Assembly: GCA_016717225.1 (NCBI GenBank)
Contig: JADKGB010000017.1
Span: 50,039 to 114,038, forward strand
Direction of reading: 5' to 3'
Source of the DNA: Flavobacteriales bacterium
GTDB taxonomy: Bacteria; Bacteroidota; Bacteroidia; Flavobacteriales_F; PHOS-HE28
DNA: 64,000 nucleotides
A model generated the notes under the pieces. It ran no database searches. It had not been told where the DNA came from and saw nothing but the letters and a program-made list of their open reading frames with translations. Shown piece by piece: positions 18,819 through 26,247 of this stretch (positions are counted from its first letter, which is position 1; each line of letters begins with the position of its first letter). The position numbers and the translations under genes were made by a program.

Positions 18819-19130
18819 CCTCTGCCGCAGTTCATACCATTCCGAAATACAGATCCATCCGACCGGAAACCACCCCTGCCCCTCCTTGGGCGCAACAGGC
18901 GAGTTCGCTTCCCCCGGATGAAACTCCGGGGCTCGCGACGCCTGCCAGGAGGGGAAAACGTACTGGGTGATCTTGAATGTGGAAATCGTATCAGTCGTGT
19001 CTTGTTCACCTCACCCAAGGAAAGGGAGTGTATGACTTCTGATAGAGGTCCAATTGAGCATCTCTTTCTCATCGCAGGCGAAGCATCATCGCTGCCTCGC
19101 TCTGGAACAGTGATCTGATCCAACAGAAGA
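18819..19130. other. Intergenic stretch with a REP-like palindrome
   Basis: I see no coding region with support in this 312-bp gap between convergent genes. It contains the palindrome at 18912-18931. The downstream part has no hairpin with a T tract. Confidence 0.5.
18912..18931. repeat. REP-like palindrome, copy related to 34161-34180
   Basis: CCCCGGATGAAACTCCGGGG matches the reverse complement of 34161-34180 at 19 of 20 positions. The ends (CCCCGGA, TCCGGGG) can pair. Confidence 0.6.
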
Positions 19131-19472
19131 CTAAGGACTGGGCATACGCTTCCGCTGCACCCACGCCCATGTGTACAAACCTGTCAGCAGTAATAGGGGT
19201 CCACCGATGAGGAGGATCCAATCCACGTGCTTGCTCGCCCACAAACCGTACACCACAGCGAGCAACAGGAACACCAATGCGCCGATCCATTCGCGCTTCC
19301 ACGCAGACACGATCACGACCACGCAGAAGAGCGTAGGCAGCAAGTGCATCAGCAGATCCAACATGCGCACGCCGCCACCGTTCTCGCCCGTATCGAAAGC
19401 GAAAAGACTGATGAACAACGTGAACAACGTTGCAGCGATGCGCGGGATCCAGCGAATGGCGGTAGGGCTCAT
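19131..19472 (-). CDS. Small integral membrane protein of unknown function
   Basis: The product is 113 residues from the ATG at 19470-19472 (MSPTAIRWIPRIAATLF). Four hydrophobic segments are visible: AATLFTLFISLFAFD, LLMHLLPTLFCVVVIVSAW, IGALVFLLLAVVYGLW and WILLIGGPLLLLTGLYTW. Basic residues follow at the C-terminus (QRKRMPSP). The W-I-P-R-I-x-A-x-L-F-x-L-F-I-S-L-F-A-x-D opening is one I associate with a family of small uncharacterised membrane proteins in Bacteroidota (possibly DUF7670), recognised from memory only. No partner genes give a role. Longer in-frame starts exist upstream but add a polar stretch before the first membrane segment. Confidence 0.7.
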   Translation of the reverse strand: MSPTAIRWIPRIAATLFTLFISLFAFDTGENGGGVRMLDLLMHLLPTLFCVVVIVSAWKREWIGALVFLLLAVVYGLWASKHVDWILLIGGPLLLLTGLYTWAWVQRKRMPSP

Positions 19473-19847
19473 GACGGTTGAGTTGGAAATGTGAAGGTGC
19501 ATGATCCGCCCACCAGAAGCGCTGATGATCGTCAGGTCCGATCGCTTCAATAACCGTCGGTCTCCGGCAACGTTTCAGCGGAAGATCGTAAAGACCTACC
19601 CGCACTAGCGGGACCACGCGCCAGAGCTTGGTGGAAGACTTGCGACTGATCGGGACCGCCAACTTCCGTTGTCATCCCCGTGGCTGGCCTAACTCATGAA
19701 AACGGGCGGTGCGGATCGCCGATCAGAACCAGCGAACATCCGCGCTAGCGGGGTATCCGTGCATTCGTGGTGCGAAGGTTGTTCCATGCGGTGGTCGTTC
19801 CAAGGTCGTCTTCCTTACAGGTGTATCGGTAACGGTCGCGCGGCTGA
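19473..19847. other. Intergenic region downstream of the efflux genes, holding a 49-bp repeat
   Basis: No supported gene is present in these 375 bases. They contain the direct repeat at 19606-19654 and a CCCGC/GCGGG mini-hairpin at its left border. Confidence 0.5.
19606..19654 (+). repeat. 49-bp direct repeat, left copy
   Basis: It matches 26074-26122 at 46 of 49 positions in the same orientation. The pair brackets the efflux cassette (adaptor, RND pump, His-rich protein). The differences are at bases 22, 25 and 46 of the unit. Confidence 0.85.
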
Positions 19848-21041
19848 TCAATGGTCGTGCTCCCCGCTCCCCTTGGTCAACTCGCTCAGCAGGTAGTAAG
19901 CGCCCTTCACCACCACTTTGGCCTTGGGCGGTAGTTCGGTCAATGGAACTACTTCGGTGTAGCCCAATTCGCTCGCACCCGTCCGGATCTGCACCTGTTC
20001 GTATGTGTTCGGCTCGTCCTCCACGAAGATGAAATGGTCGTCTCCATTACTGACCACCGCTTCGTTGGGCAGGCTCCAAGCCTGCGTGCTATCGGTCATG
20101 ATCAGTGCTTCGATGTACATGCCCGGCAAGAGCTCTTCGGCGGTGTCGTCCAACTTCGCGTGAACGATGATGGCTTGCTGGTCGCTCTCGAAAGCCTTGT
20201 TCATACCAAAGATCGTGGCGGTATGCTGGCCAACGGGTTCGCCCGCATGACCGAAGACCACCTGCTGACCGACGTGCACACGCGCGAGGTCCTGCTCGAA
20301 CACGTTCAGGTCGATGTGCAGGCCGCGGTTGTCCACCACAACGAAGAGCGGCTTGTTCGGTTCGGCGAACTGGCCGAGGTTGATCGCGATGTGCGTGAGG
20401 TTGCCACTGATGGGTGCGCGCAACGCGAACGTGGAGCTGATGGCTTCCGGTGCAAGTCGCGCGGGGTCGGTGCCGAAGATGCGCAGTTTGGCGGCCATGG
20501 TAGCGAACCGCGCTTCCGCGCCGGTCAGGTCGGCCTGCGCGCGTTCCAGTGTCTTCGTCGCGTTGATCTGGTCGGTGTGCAGGTCTTGCTGGCGCCGGAG
20601 GTCGGCGGTGAGCACCAGCAGGTTCGCTTGCGTCTCCAAGTAGTCCTGTTGCAATTGGAGGAACTCGATGTTCTCCAGGGTGGCGAGCACCTGGCCCTTC
20701 TCCACACGTTGGCCTTCCTGCACGGGGATGTCGCGGACGATGCCGCCGAGCAGCACGCTCACTTGTGCGCTCTTGTCGGGCGGGAGCACGAGCCGGCCGT
20801 TGGCTTTGAGCGAAGTCTTCAAGCCACGCTTCTCCATGGTGCCGGTGATCAGGCCCACGGCCTTGATCTGCTCGGCCGTAAGCGCGACCTCGGGACCCTT
20901 CTCTTCGCCGCGTACATCGCGGTGCTCCTCTTCCCCTGGGGTTTCCGTAGCGGCGCCGCCGCAGGCGGTGAGCAGCGCAAAGGCGAAGAGGAATGGCAGG
21001 GTGCGCAGTATCCCGTTAGTGGAAATGCTATGCTGTTTCAT
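19848..21041 (-). CDS. RND efflux periplasmic adaptor (CusB/CzcB-type membrane fusion lipoprotein)
   Basis: The product is 397 residues. A lipobox LLTACGG near residue 25 predicts a lipoprotein. It is followed by a short acidic, His-containing linker (EEEHRDVRGEEK). The core shows the barrel-sandwich/lipoyl halves (LGGIVRDIPVQEGQRVEKGQVLATLE and ALRAPISGNLTHIAINLGQFAEP) with a helical hairpin between them. A beta-barrel (LLPGMYIEALIMTDS) and membrane-proximal domain follow, and the tail GSGEHDH is His-rich. It should join the inner-membrane RND pump to the outer-membrane channel for metal export. It lies 12 bases after the pump gene on the same strand, so the two are almost certainly co-transcribed. 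Confidence 0.9.
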   Translation of the reverse strand: MKQHSISTNGILRTLPFLFAFALLTACGGAATETPGEEEHRDVRGEEKGPEVALTAEQIKAVGLITGTMEKRGLKTSLKANGRLVLPPDKSAQVSVLLGGIVRDIPVQEGQRVEKGQVLATLENIEFLQLQQDYLETQANLLVLTADLRRQQDLHTDQINATKTLERAQADLTGAEARFATMAAKLRIFGTDPARLAPEAISSTFALRAPISGNLTHIAINLGQFAEPNKPLFVVVDNRGLHIDLNVFEQDLARVHVGQQVVFGHAGEPVGQHTATIFGMNKAFESDQQAIIVHAKLDDTAEELLPGMYIEALIMTDSTQAWSLPNEAVVSNGDDHFIFVEDEPNTYEQVQIRTGASELGYTEVVPLTELPPKAKVVVKGAYYLLSELTKGSGEHDH

Positions 21042-21053
21042 GGTGATCGGATC

Positions 21054-24000
21054 TTAGAGGCCTTGGAGGGCACGGAGGTGAAGGACGGTGAGTGCGAGCT
21101 CGAAACGGACACGCAGGTATTCGCTATCGATGCGGTAGGCTTGTTCGATGCCTTGGGTGAATTCGACGTAGCCGATCTCGCCGGCGCGGTAGGCGCGTTC
21201 GGCATCGCTGCGTAGCGTAGTGGCCAGCGCAGCCCCCGTGCTTTCGTAGTAGGCGAGGCTGGCGCGCAGTTGGGTGAGCTGCGCTTGGGTGCGGGCCAGT
21301 GCGCTCACGCGTGTGCGGCGCAGGTCTTCCAATTGCTGTGCGGCGATCTCGCTACGCAAGCGCGCGGCTTTGGTACGTGCGCCTTGCCCGCTGCCCGGTA
21401 TGGGTATGGTGGCGCCCAACAGGTATCCCGAAAATGGTGTTACCCTGTTCAGCGATTGGTAGAAGCCACCGCCTTGTATGCTGGGTGCCCAATAGCTGCG
21501 CTCCAGTTTCCATTCCTGTTCGGCGAGCAACGCGCGTTGTTGTTCAGCGGCGAGCACGGGATCATGGCCTCCTCCGGGGTCGGGTGCGCGGGCGGTGGAA
21601 GTCAACGCCGTGGCATCCGGTGCGGCACCGTTCAACGCACCGGCCCAGCGTTCCACTTCGGCAGCGTAAGCCGTGATGTTGCCCTCCGCTTGGCGCAATT
21701 GCACGCGCACGCCATCGGCGCTGCTTTGGGCGGATACCTTCTCCAAGCGCCCCGTTTCGCCGAGTTCGAACTTGCGCGCCGCGAAGGCCGCGAGCGTGGT
21801 GTACGAACTATCGAGGCGTTGCAGGATGCGCACCTGTTCCGTGCCCATGGCCCATTGCAGGTATGCAGCGCCTGCGCTCTCTTTCACGATGGCGCGCGTG
21901 CTCACCTGTTCTGTCTCGGCCAAGCGCATGCTCTCCTTGAGGAAATTGGCGCGCTGTGCGATGGTGGTGGGGAATGGAACGCCGGTGGTCACTTGCAGTT
22001 GGTGATCCTGCACGCTGCCGTTGATCTGGCCGAGCTGGAGAACGGCGTTCACCGGGTTCAATTGCAAAGCGGTCTTGCGCAGCGCATCCTGTTGTTGCAC
22101 GTTCAGTTCGGCAGCGGTCATGGCCGGATGCGTGCGCTCGGCGCGGCGTACGGCGCTGTCGAGCGACAGCACGGGTCCTTGTGCCTGCACTGAGTTACCC
22201 ATCAACAGGAACAGACCGATCGATGCTGCGACCAGCGGGGTCTTTCCACCGCCATCGTGTTTCCGCCTGCGGGAGAAGACGATATGATAGAGCACTGGAA
22301 GCACCACGAGCGTGAGCAGGGTGCTGCTGATCAAGCCACCGATGACCACCGTGGCGAGCGGGCGTTGTACTTCACTGCCTTCACTGTTGCTCAATGCCAT
22401 CGGTAGGAAACCGAGCGAAGCCACCGCCGCTGTTGCCAGCACAGGCCGCAGGCGCGCCAGGGTGCCCTTCACTACACGATCCGTTACATGGTCCATGCCT
22501 TCCTTCTGGAGTTGGTTGAAGTAGCTGATGAGCACGATGCCGTTGAGCACCGCCACGCCGAACAGGGCGATGAAGCCCACACCCGCGCTGATGCTGAAGT
22601 TGAGGTCACGCGCCCACAGCGCGAACACTCCACCCACCGCGGCCATGGGCACAGCGCTGAATATGATGAGCGCTTCGGGGATGCTGCCGAAGGCGAAGAA
22701 GAGCAGCACGAAGATCAACGCGAGTGCCAGCGGCACAGTGAGCTTGAGGCGCGCGCTGGCCTCTTGCAAATTCTTGAAGGTGCCGCCGTATTCCACGTAG
22801 TAGCCGGTGGGCAATTCCAACGTGCTCTCGATCGCGGTTTGGATGTCCATGGCCACACCCTGTATGTCGCGGCCGCGCACGTTGGTCTCGATCACGATCC
22901 GGCGGGCACCGCCTTCGCGGCTCACCTGTGCGGGCGCACTGCGGAAGCCGATATCGGCAAGTTGACCCAAGGGCAACTGTTTCCCGTTCGGCAACGGAAC
23001 GAGGATGTTGCTCACCTTCTCCGCATCGGCGTCGTTCATGTCCGCCATGCGCACCACCAGGTCATAGCGGCGTTCGCCCTCGTACACCACACCCGCTTTC
23101 CCACCGGCCAACGCGGTGTTCAGCGAACGGTTCAGGTCCGCGATGTTGAGGCCGTATTGCGCGATGCGCTCCCGGTCATAGTCCACCACGAGTTGCGGCA
23201 TGCCGACCACTTGTTCAACACGGATGTCGGTGGCGCCATCCACGGTGCCGATCAACGCGGCCACCTCGTTGCCACTCTTGAACAGCTTGTCAAGATCATC
23301 CCCATAGACCTTGACGGCGATGTCGCTTTTCACCCCGGCGATCAGCTCGTTGAACCGCATCTGGATCGGCTGCTCGAAGCTGAGGCTGATGCCGGGGATC
23401 ACGTTCATCTTCTTGTTCATGAGTTCGGCCATCTCCTCGCGGTCCTTCGTGGTGGTCCATTCCTTCTTGTCCTTCATCACGATCAAAAGATCCTGGCTTT
23501 CGATGGGCATGGGGTCCGTGGGGATCTCGCTCGATCCGATCTTGCCCACCACTTCCTTCACATCCGGGAATTCCTTCAGCAGGATGCGTGCGAGCTCATC
23601 GCCCACCTGGATGCTCTCGGTGAGGTTGCTGCCTTGGCGGATGATGACGTTGGTGGCGAAGTCACCCTCGTCCAATTCGGGAATGAACTCTCCGCCGAGA
23701 CGGTTGAACACGAAGACGGATGCCACGAGCAATACCAACGCACTGCCCACCACCAGGGCGCGCTGTCGCAACAACGCGCTCAACTTCGGTGCGTACCATT
23801 TCTGCACCCGATGGATCATGCGCTCGCTCCAACTTTCCCTGGAGGGCACATGGCGGGACAAGAAGATGGACACGGCCCACGGCACGTAGGTGAGGCTGAG
23901 CAACAGCGCACCGATGATCGCGAAGCTCACCGTAAGCGCCATCGGACGGAACATTTTGCCCTCAATACCGATGAGGGCGAAAATGGGCATGTACACGATG

Positions 24001-25367
24001 AGGATGATCACCTGCCCGAACACGGCGCTCTGCATGATGCCACCTGCGCCCTTGATCGTCTCGTCGTTCATGTGTGCCCTGGAAAGTCGCTGACCAGCGA
24101 AGCGTTGGTGCAAGGCGAACATCGATCCCTCCACCACGATCACCGCGCCGTCCACGATGAGGCCGAAGTCCAGCGCGCCCATGCTCATGAGGTTGGCGCT
24201 CTGCCCAGCGAGCACCATGCACCCGATGGCGAAGAGCAAGGCCAGTGGGATCACGCTTGCCACGATCAACCCCGCGCGCCAGTTGCCCAGCATCACGATC
24301 AATACACCGATCACGATGAGCGCACCGAGCAACAGGTTCTCCTCGACAGTGCCGATGGTCTTGCCAACGAGTTTGGTGCGGTCCACGAAGGCATCTACTC
24401 GCACACCTTCGGGCAAACTGCGTTGCACGTCGACCATGCGCTCCTTCACCGCGGTCACTGTGGCAAGGGCGTTGGCGCCTTTGAGCATGAGCACCACGCC
24501 GCCCACGGCCTCTCCTTCGCCGTTGCGCGTCATGGCGCCATAGCGTACCGCATGACCGAACTTCACTTCGGCCACGTCGCGAATGCGCACGGGGATGCCA
24601 CCGCGCGCGCTCACCACGATGTTTTCCATGTCCTTCAACGAGGTCACGATCCCTTCGCCCCGGATGAAGTAGATGTTCGGCCCCTTCTCGATGTAGCTGC
24701 CGCCGGTATTGCCGTTGTTGTTCTCCAGCGCGGTGAACACATCGATGAGCGTTAGGCCGGCTCCCGCGAGACGCCGCGCATCCACGCTCACTTCGTACTG
24801 CTTCAAGCGCCCGCCGAAACTGCTCACATCGATCACGCCGGGTATGCCGAGCAGTTGCTTCCGCACGATCCAATCCTGCAGGGTCCGCAGCTCCATCAGG
24901 TCGAACCGGTCCTTGTGCGCACTGTCCACCGCGAGGGTGTATTGGTAGATCTCACCGGTGCCCGTAGTAGGTGGTGCGAGTTCGGGTATGCCGTAGCCCG
25001 CTGGAATTGACCGCTGCGCCTGGGTGATGCGCTCGCTCATGCGTTGCCGCGCGATGTCCGGCGGCACCTCATCGGTGAACACCACGGTGATCACGCTGAG
25101 GCCACTGCGCGAGATGCTGCGCAGTTCCACGACGTCGGGCAGGTTCTTGAAGGCTAGTTCCAGCGGGAATGTGATGAACTGCTCCACCTCCTGCGTGGCG
25201 AGGTTGGGCGCAATGGTGTTCACCAGCACCTGGTTGTTGGTCACATCGGGCAGCGCGTCGATGGGCAGCTGCGTAACGGAGTAAGCACCCCAACCGATGA
25301 GGGCCAAAAGCAACAAGCCGGTGATGAGCTTGTTGCGGACGGAGAATGAAATGATGCGGTCGATCAT
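21054..25367 (-). CDS. Heavy-metal RND pump (CusA/CzcA family) fused to a TolC/CzcC-type outer-membrane factor
   Basis: The product is 1,437 residues from the ATG at 25365-25367 (MIDRIISFSVRNKLITGLLL). Residues 1 to about 1030 form a complete HME-RND pump, with DALPDVTNNQVLVNT near the N-terminus, the transmembrane-4 motif DFGLIVDGAVIVVEG near residue 400 and the usual twelve membrane spans. After HIVFSRRRKHDGGG the frame goes on without a break through a hydrophobic signal-like segment (LVAASIGLFLLMGNSVQAQ). It then enters an outer-membrane efflux domain of about 370 residues (TolC-type coiled coils, GATIPIPGSGQGARTKAARL). Such pump-channel fusions are known in Bacteroidota. The D-F-G-x-x-x-D-G-A form of the TM4 motif suggests divalent ions (Zn/Co/Cd/Ni) rather than Cu/Ag, but the metal cannot be fixed from sequence. 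Confidence 0.92.
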   Translation of the reverse strand: MIDRIISFSVRNKLITGLLLLALIGWGAYSVTQLPIDALPDVTNNQVLVNTIAPNLATQEVEQFITFPLELAFKNLPDVVELRSISRSGLSVITVVFTDEVPPDIARQRMSERITQAQRSIPAGYGIPELAPPTTGTGEIYQYTLAVDSAHKDRFDLMELRTLQDWIVRKQLLGIPGVIDVSSFGGRLKQYEVSVDARRLAGAGLTLIDVFTALENNNGNTGGSYIEKGPNIYFIRGEGIVTSLKDMENIVVSARGGIPVRIRDVAEVKFGHAVRYGAMTRNGEGEAVGGVVLMLKGANALATVTAVKERMVDVQRSLPEGVRVDAFVDRTKLVGKTIGTVEENLLLGALIVIGVLIVMLGNWRAGLIVASVIPLALLFAIGCMVLAGQSANLMSMGALDFGLIVDGAVIVVEGSMFALHQRFAGQRLSRAHMNDETIKGAGGIMQSAVFGQVIILIVYMPIFALIGIEGKMFRPMALTVSFAIIGALLLSLTYVPWAVSIFLSRHVPSRESWSERMIHRVQKWYAPKLSALLRQRALVVGSALVLLVASVFVFNRLGGEFIPELDEGDFATNVIIRQGSNLTESIQVGDELARILLKEFPDVKEVVGKIGSSEIPTDPMPIESQDLLIVMKDKKEWTTTKDREEMAELMNKKMNVIPGISLSFEQPIQMRFNELIAGVKSDIAVKVYGDDLDKLFKSGNEVAALIGTVDGATDIRVEQVVGMPQLVVDYDRERIAQYGLNIADLNRSLNTALAGGKAGVVYEGERRYDLVVRMADMNDADAEKVSNILVPLPNGKQLPLGQLADIGFRSAPAQVSREGGARRIVIETNVRGRDIQGVAMDIQTAIESTLELPTGYYVEYGGTFKNLQEASARLKLTVPLALALIFVLLFFAFGSIPEALIIFSAVPMAAVGGVFALWARDLNFSISAGVGFIALFGVAVLNGIVLISYFNQLQKEGMDHVTDRVVKGTLARLRPVLATAAVASLGFLPMALSNSEGSEVQRPLATVVIGGLISSTLLTLVVLPVLYHIVFSRRRKHDGGGKTPLVAASIGLFLLMGNSVQAQGPVLSLDSAVRRAERTHPAMTAAELNVQQQDALRKTALQLNPVNAVLQLGQINGSVQDHQLQVTTGVPFPTTIAQRANFLKESMRLAETEQVSTRAIVKESAGAAYLQWAMGTEQVRILQRLDSSYTTLAAFAARKFELGETGRLEKVSAQSSADGVRVQLRQAEGNITAYAAEVERWAGALNGAAPDATALTSTARAPDPGGGHDPVLAAEQQRALLAEQEWKLERSYWAPSIQGGGFYQSLNRVTPFSGYLLGATIPIPGSGQGARTKAARLRSEIAAQQLEDLRRTRVSALARTQAQLTQLRASLAYYESTGAALATTLRSDAERAYRAGEIGYVEFTQGIEQAYRIDSEYLRVRFELALTVLHLRALQGL

Positions 25368-25474
25368 GAGGAATGACTTCGGTCTGGAATGAGAAGAGAG
25401 GAAGTGCCCGCTGACACAGGCAAGCCCGATCCGCCCAGGCGGAACAGGCAGGGATCGCCGCTTGCGGCGGTGCG

Positions 25475-25831
25475 CTATGCTTTGGGAGGGTTCCACACCC
25501 CGCCGGTGAAGGCACCGGAAGCAATGGGCAGTTCGGCTGCACCAAGCAAGGTGGTGAGCGGAACGAGGTTGATCACCGCAGCGCGCTGATCAACGGAAAT
25601 GGCCAGCAGGCCGCTGCATGCGCAGAATTCACCGTGGCAGTCTTCTTCGAACGGAGAATGGTCGTGGTCGTCGTCGTGCCCGTGTGCTGAGCCTTCGGCA
25701 TCCTCATGCCCCAGGCTGCTGTGGTGCTCCAGCACATGCATCACCACCTTCGGCACATGCGCCCACTCGTGCAGGTCCATGGCACTGAAGCCATAGAGGG
25801 CCAAGGTGAGGAGGAAGAGCAGGCGGCGCAT
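25475..25831 (-). CDS. Small secreted His/Asp-rich, Cys-containing protein (putative metal binding)
   Basis: The product is 118 residues from the ATG at 25829-25831, giving a signal sequence (MRRLLFLLTLALYGFSA). The middle is very rich in His, Asp and Glu (H-E-W-A-H, then HGHDDDHDHSPFEEDCHGEF) and carries a C-x(4)-C-A-C motif. It lies 107 bases upstream of the RND pump gene on the same strand. The family is not recognised by name. Similar short His-rich proteins often precede metal-efflux genes in Bacteroidota, and a periplasmic metal-buffering or sensing role is inferred from composition and position only. Confidence 0.7.
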   Translation of the reverse strand: MRRLLFLLTLALYGFSAMDLHEWAHVPKVVMHVLEHHSSLGHEDAEGSAHGHDDDHDHSPFEEDCHGEFCACSGLLAISVDQRAAVINLVPLTTLLGAAELPIASGAFTGGVWNPPKA

Positions 25832-26011
25832 GGGCTGGGCGAAAGTAGACGTTTGAAGACAAGCCAACGGCCGATGCTGCCGGCTGCCTCAGTCGCCCAC
25901 CTCCAGCGCCAGCGTTCCCGCCCCAACAATTACCGCTGGCCAACACGGCGGGGGCTCTTGTGCGATCCCGCGAACGGGACAGGTTGCGCGAATGTCTTTA
26001 CGACAAGGGCT

Positions 26012-26026
26012 GATGAAGACTTCATC
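26012..26026. promoter_or_regulatory. Palindrome upstream of the His-rich protein / efflux genes
   Basis: GATGAAGACTTCATC is a palindrome with a single central base, 181 bases before the His-rich gene start and 48 bases from the 49-bp repeat. It could be an operator; no function is shown. Confidence 0.25.
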
Positions 26027-26065
26027 TTCATTTCGGCCAGACCCCGAAATACATCGACCTGGCCT

Positions 26066-26227
26066 TTACGTTTTAGCGGGACCACGCGCCAGAGTTTTGT
26101 GGAAGACTTGCGACTGATGGGGGAGTGCCGTATCGCCGCTTATGTTCTTCATGCCGAACTTGGCGAGTACCGCCGTGACACCCGCGAATACCATCGAGAT
26201 CAGCGCGAAGAGGACGGAGCGTTCCAT
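26066..26227 (-). pseudogene. 5' remnant of an EamA-family transporter gene, truncated at a 49-bp repeat
   Basis: From the ATG at 26225-26227 the frame reads MERSVLFALISMVFAGVTAV and on to KNISGDTA, the first membrane helix and following turn of EamA (drug/metabolite) transporters. Family-like sequence stops at that point. The remaining 19 codons, beginning LPHQSQVF, are encoded by the direct repeat at 26074-26122 and end at a stop just past it. The gene therefore has about 34 genuine residues of an expected 140 or more. It starts 20 bases after the TonB-receptor stop on the same strand, so the intact ancestor was probably in the same operon. The rest of the gene is not found elsewhere in the window. 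Confidence 0.75.
26074..26122 (+). repeat. 49-bp direct repeat, right copy
   Basis: It has 46 of 49 identities to 19606-19654 in the same orientation. Its right edge coincides with the point where the EamA reading frame loses family similarity. Confidence 0.85.
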
Positions 26228-26247
26228 GTGACGAAGGTCGGTATCGC

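Noticed and set aside
18233..18970. A 245-codon plus-strand frame
   Set aside because: It begins inside the REP-like cluster and overlaps the GIY-YIG gene in another frame; low-complexity, Arg-rich.
20034..21215. A 393-codon plus-strand frame
   Set aside because: It is antisense to the efflux adaptor.
22488..24755. A 755-codon open frame on the plus strand
   Set aside because: It is antisense to the RND pump gene, very rich in His, Asp and Glu from reverse reading of GC-rich codons, and has no recognisable domain.
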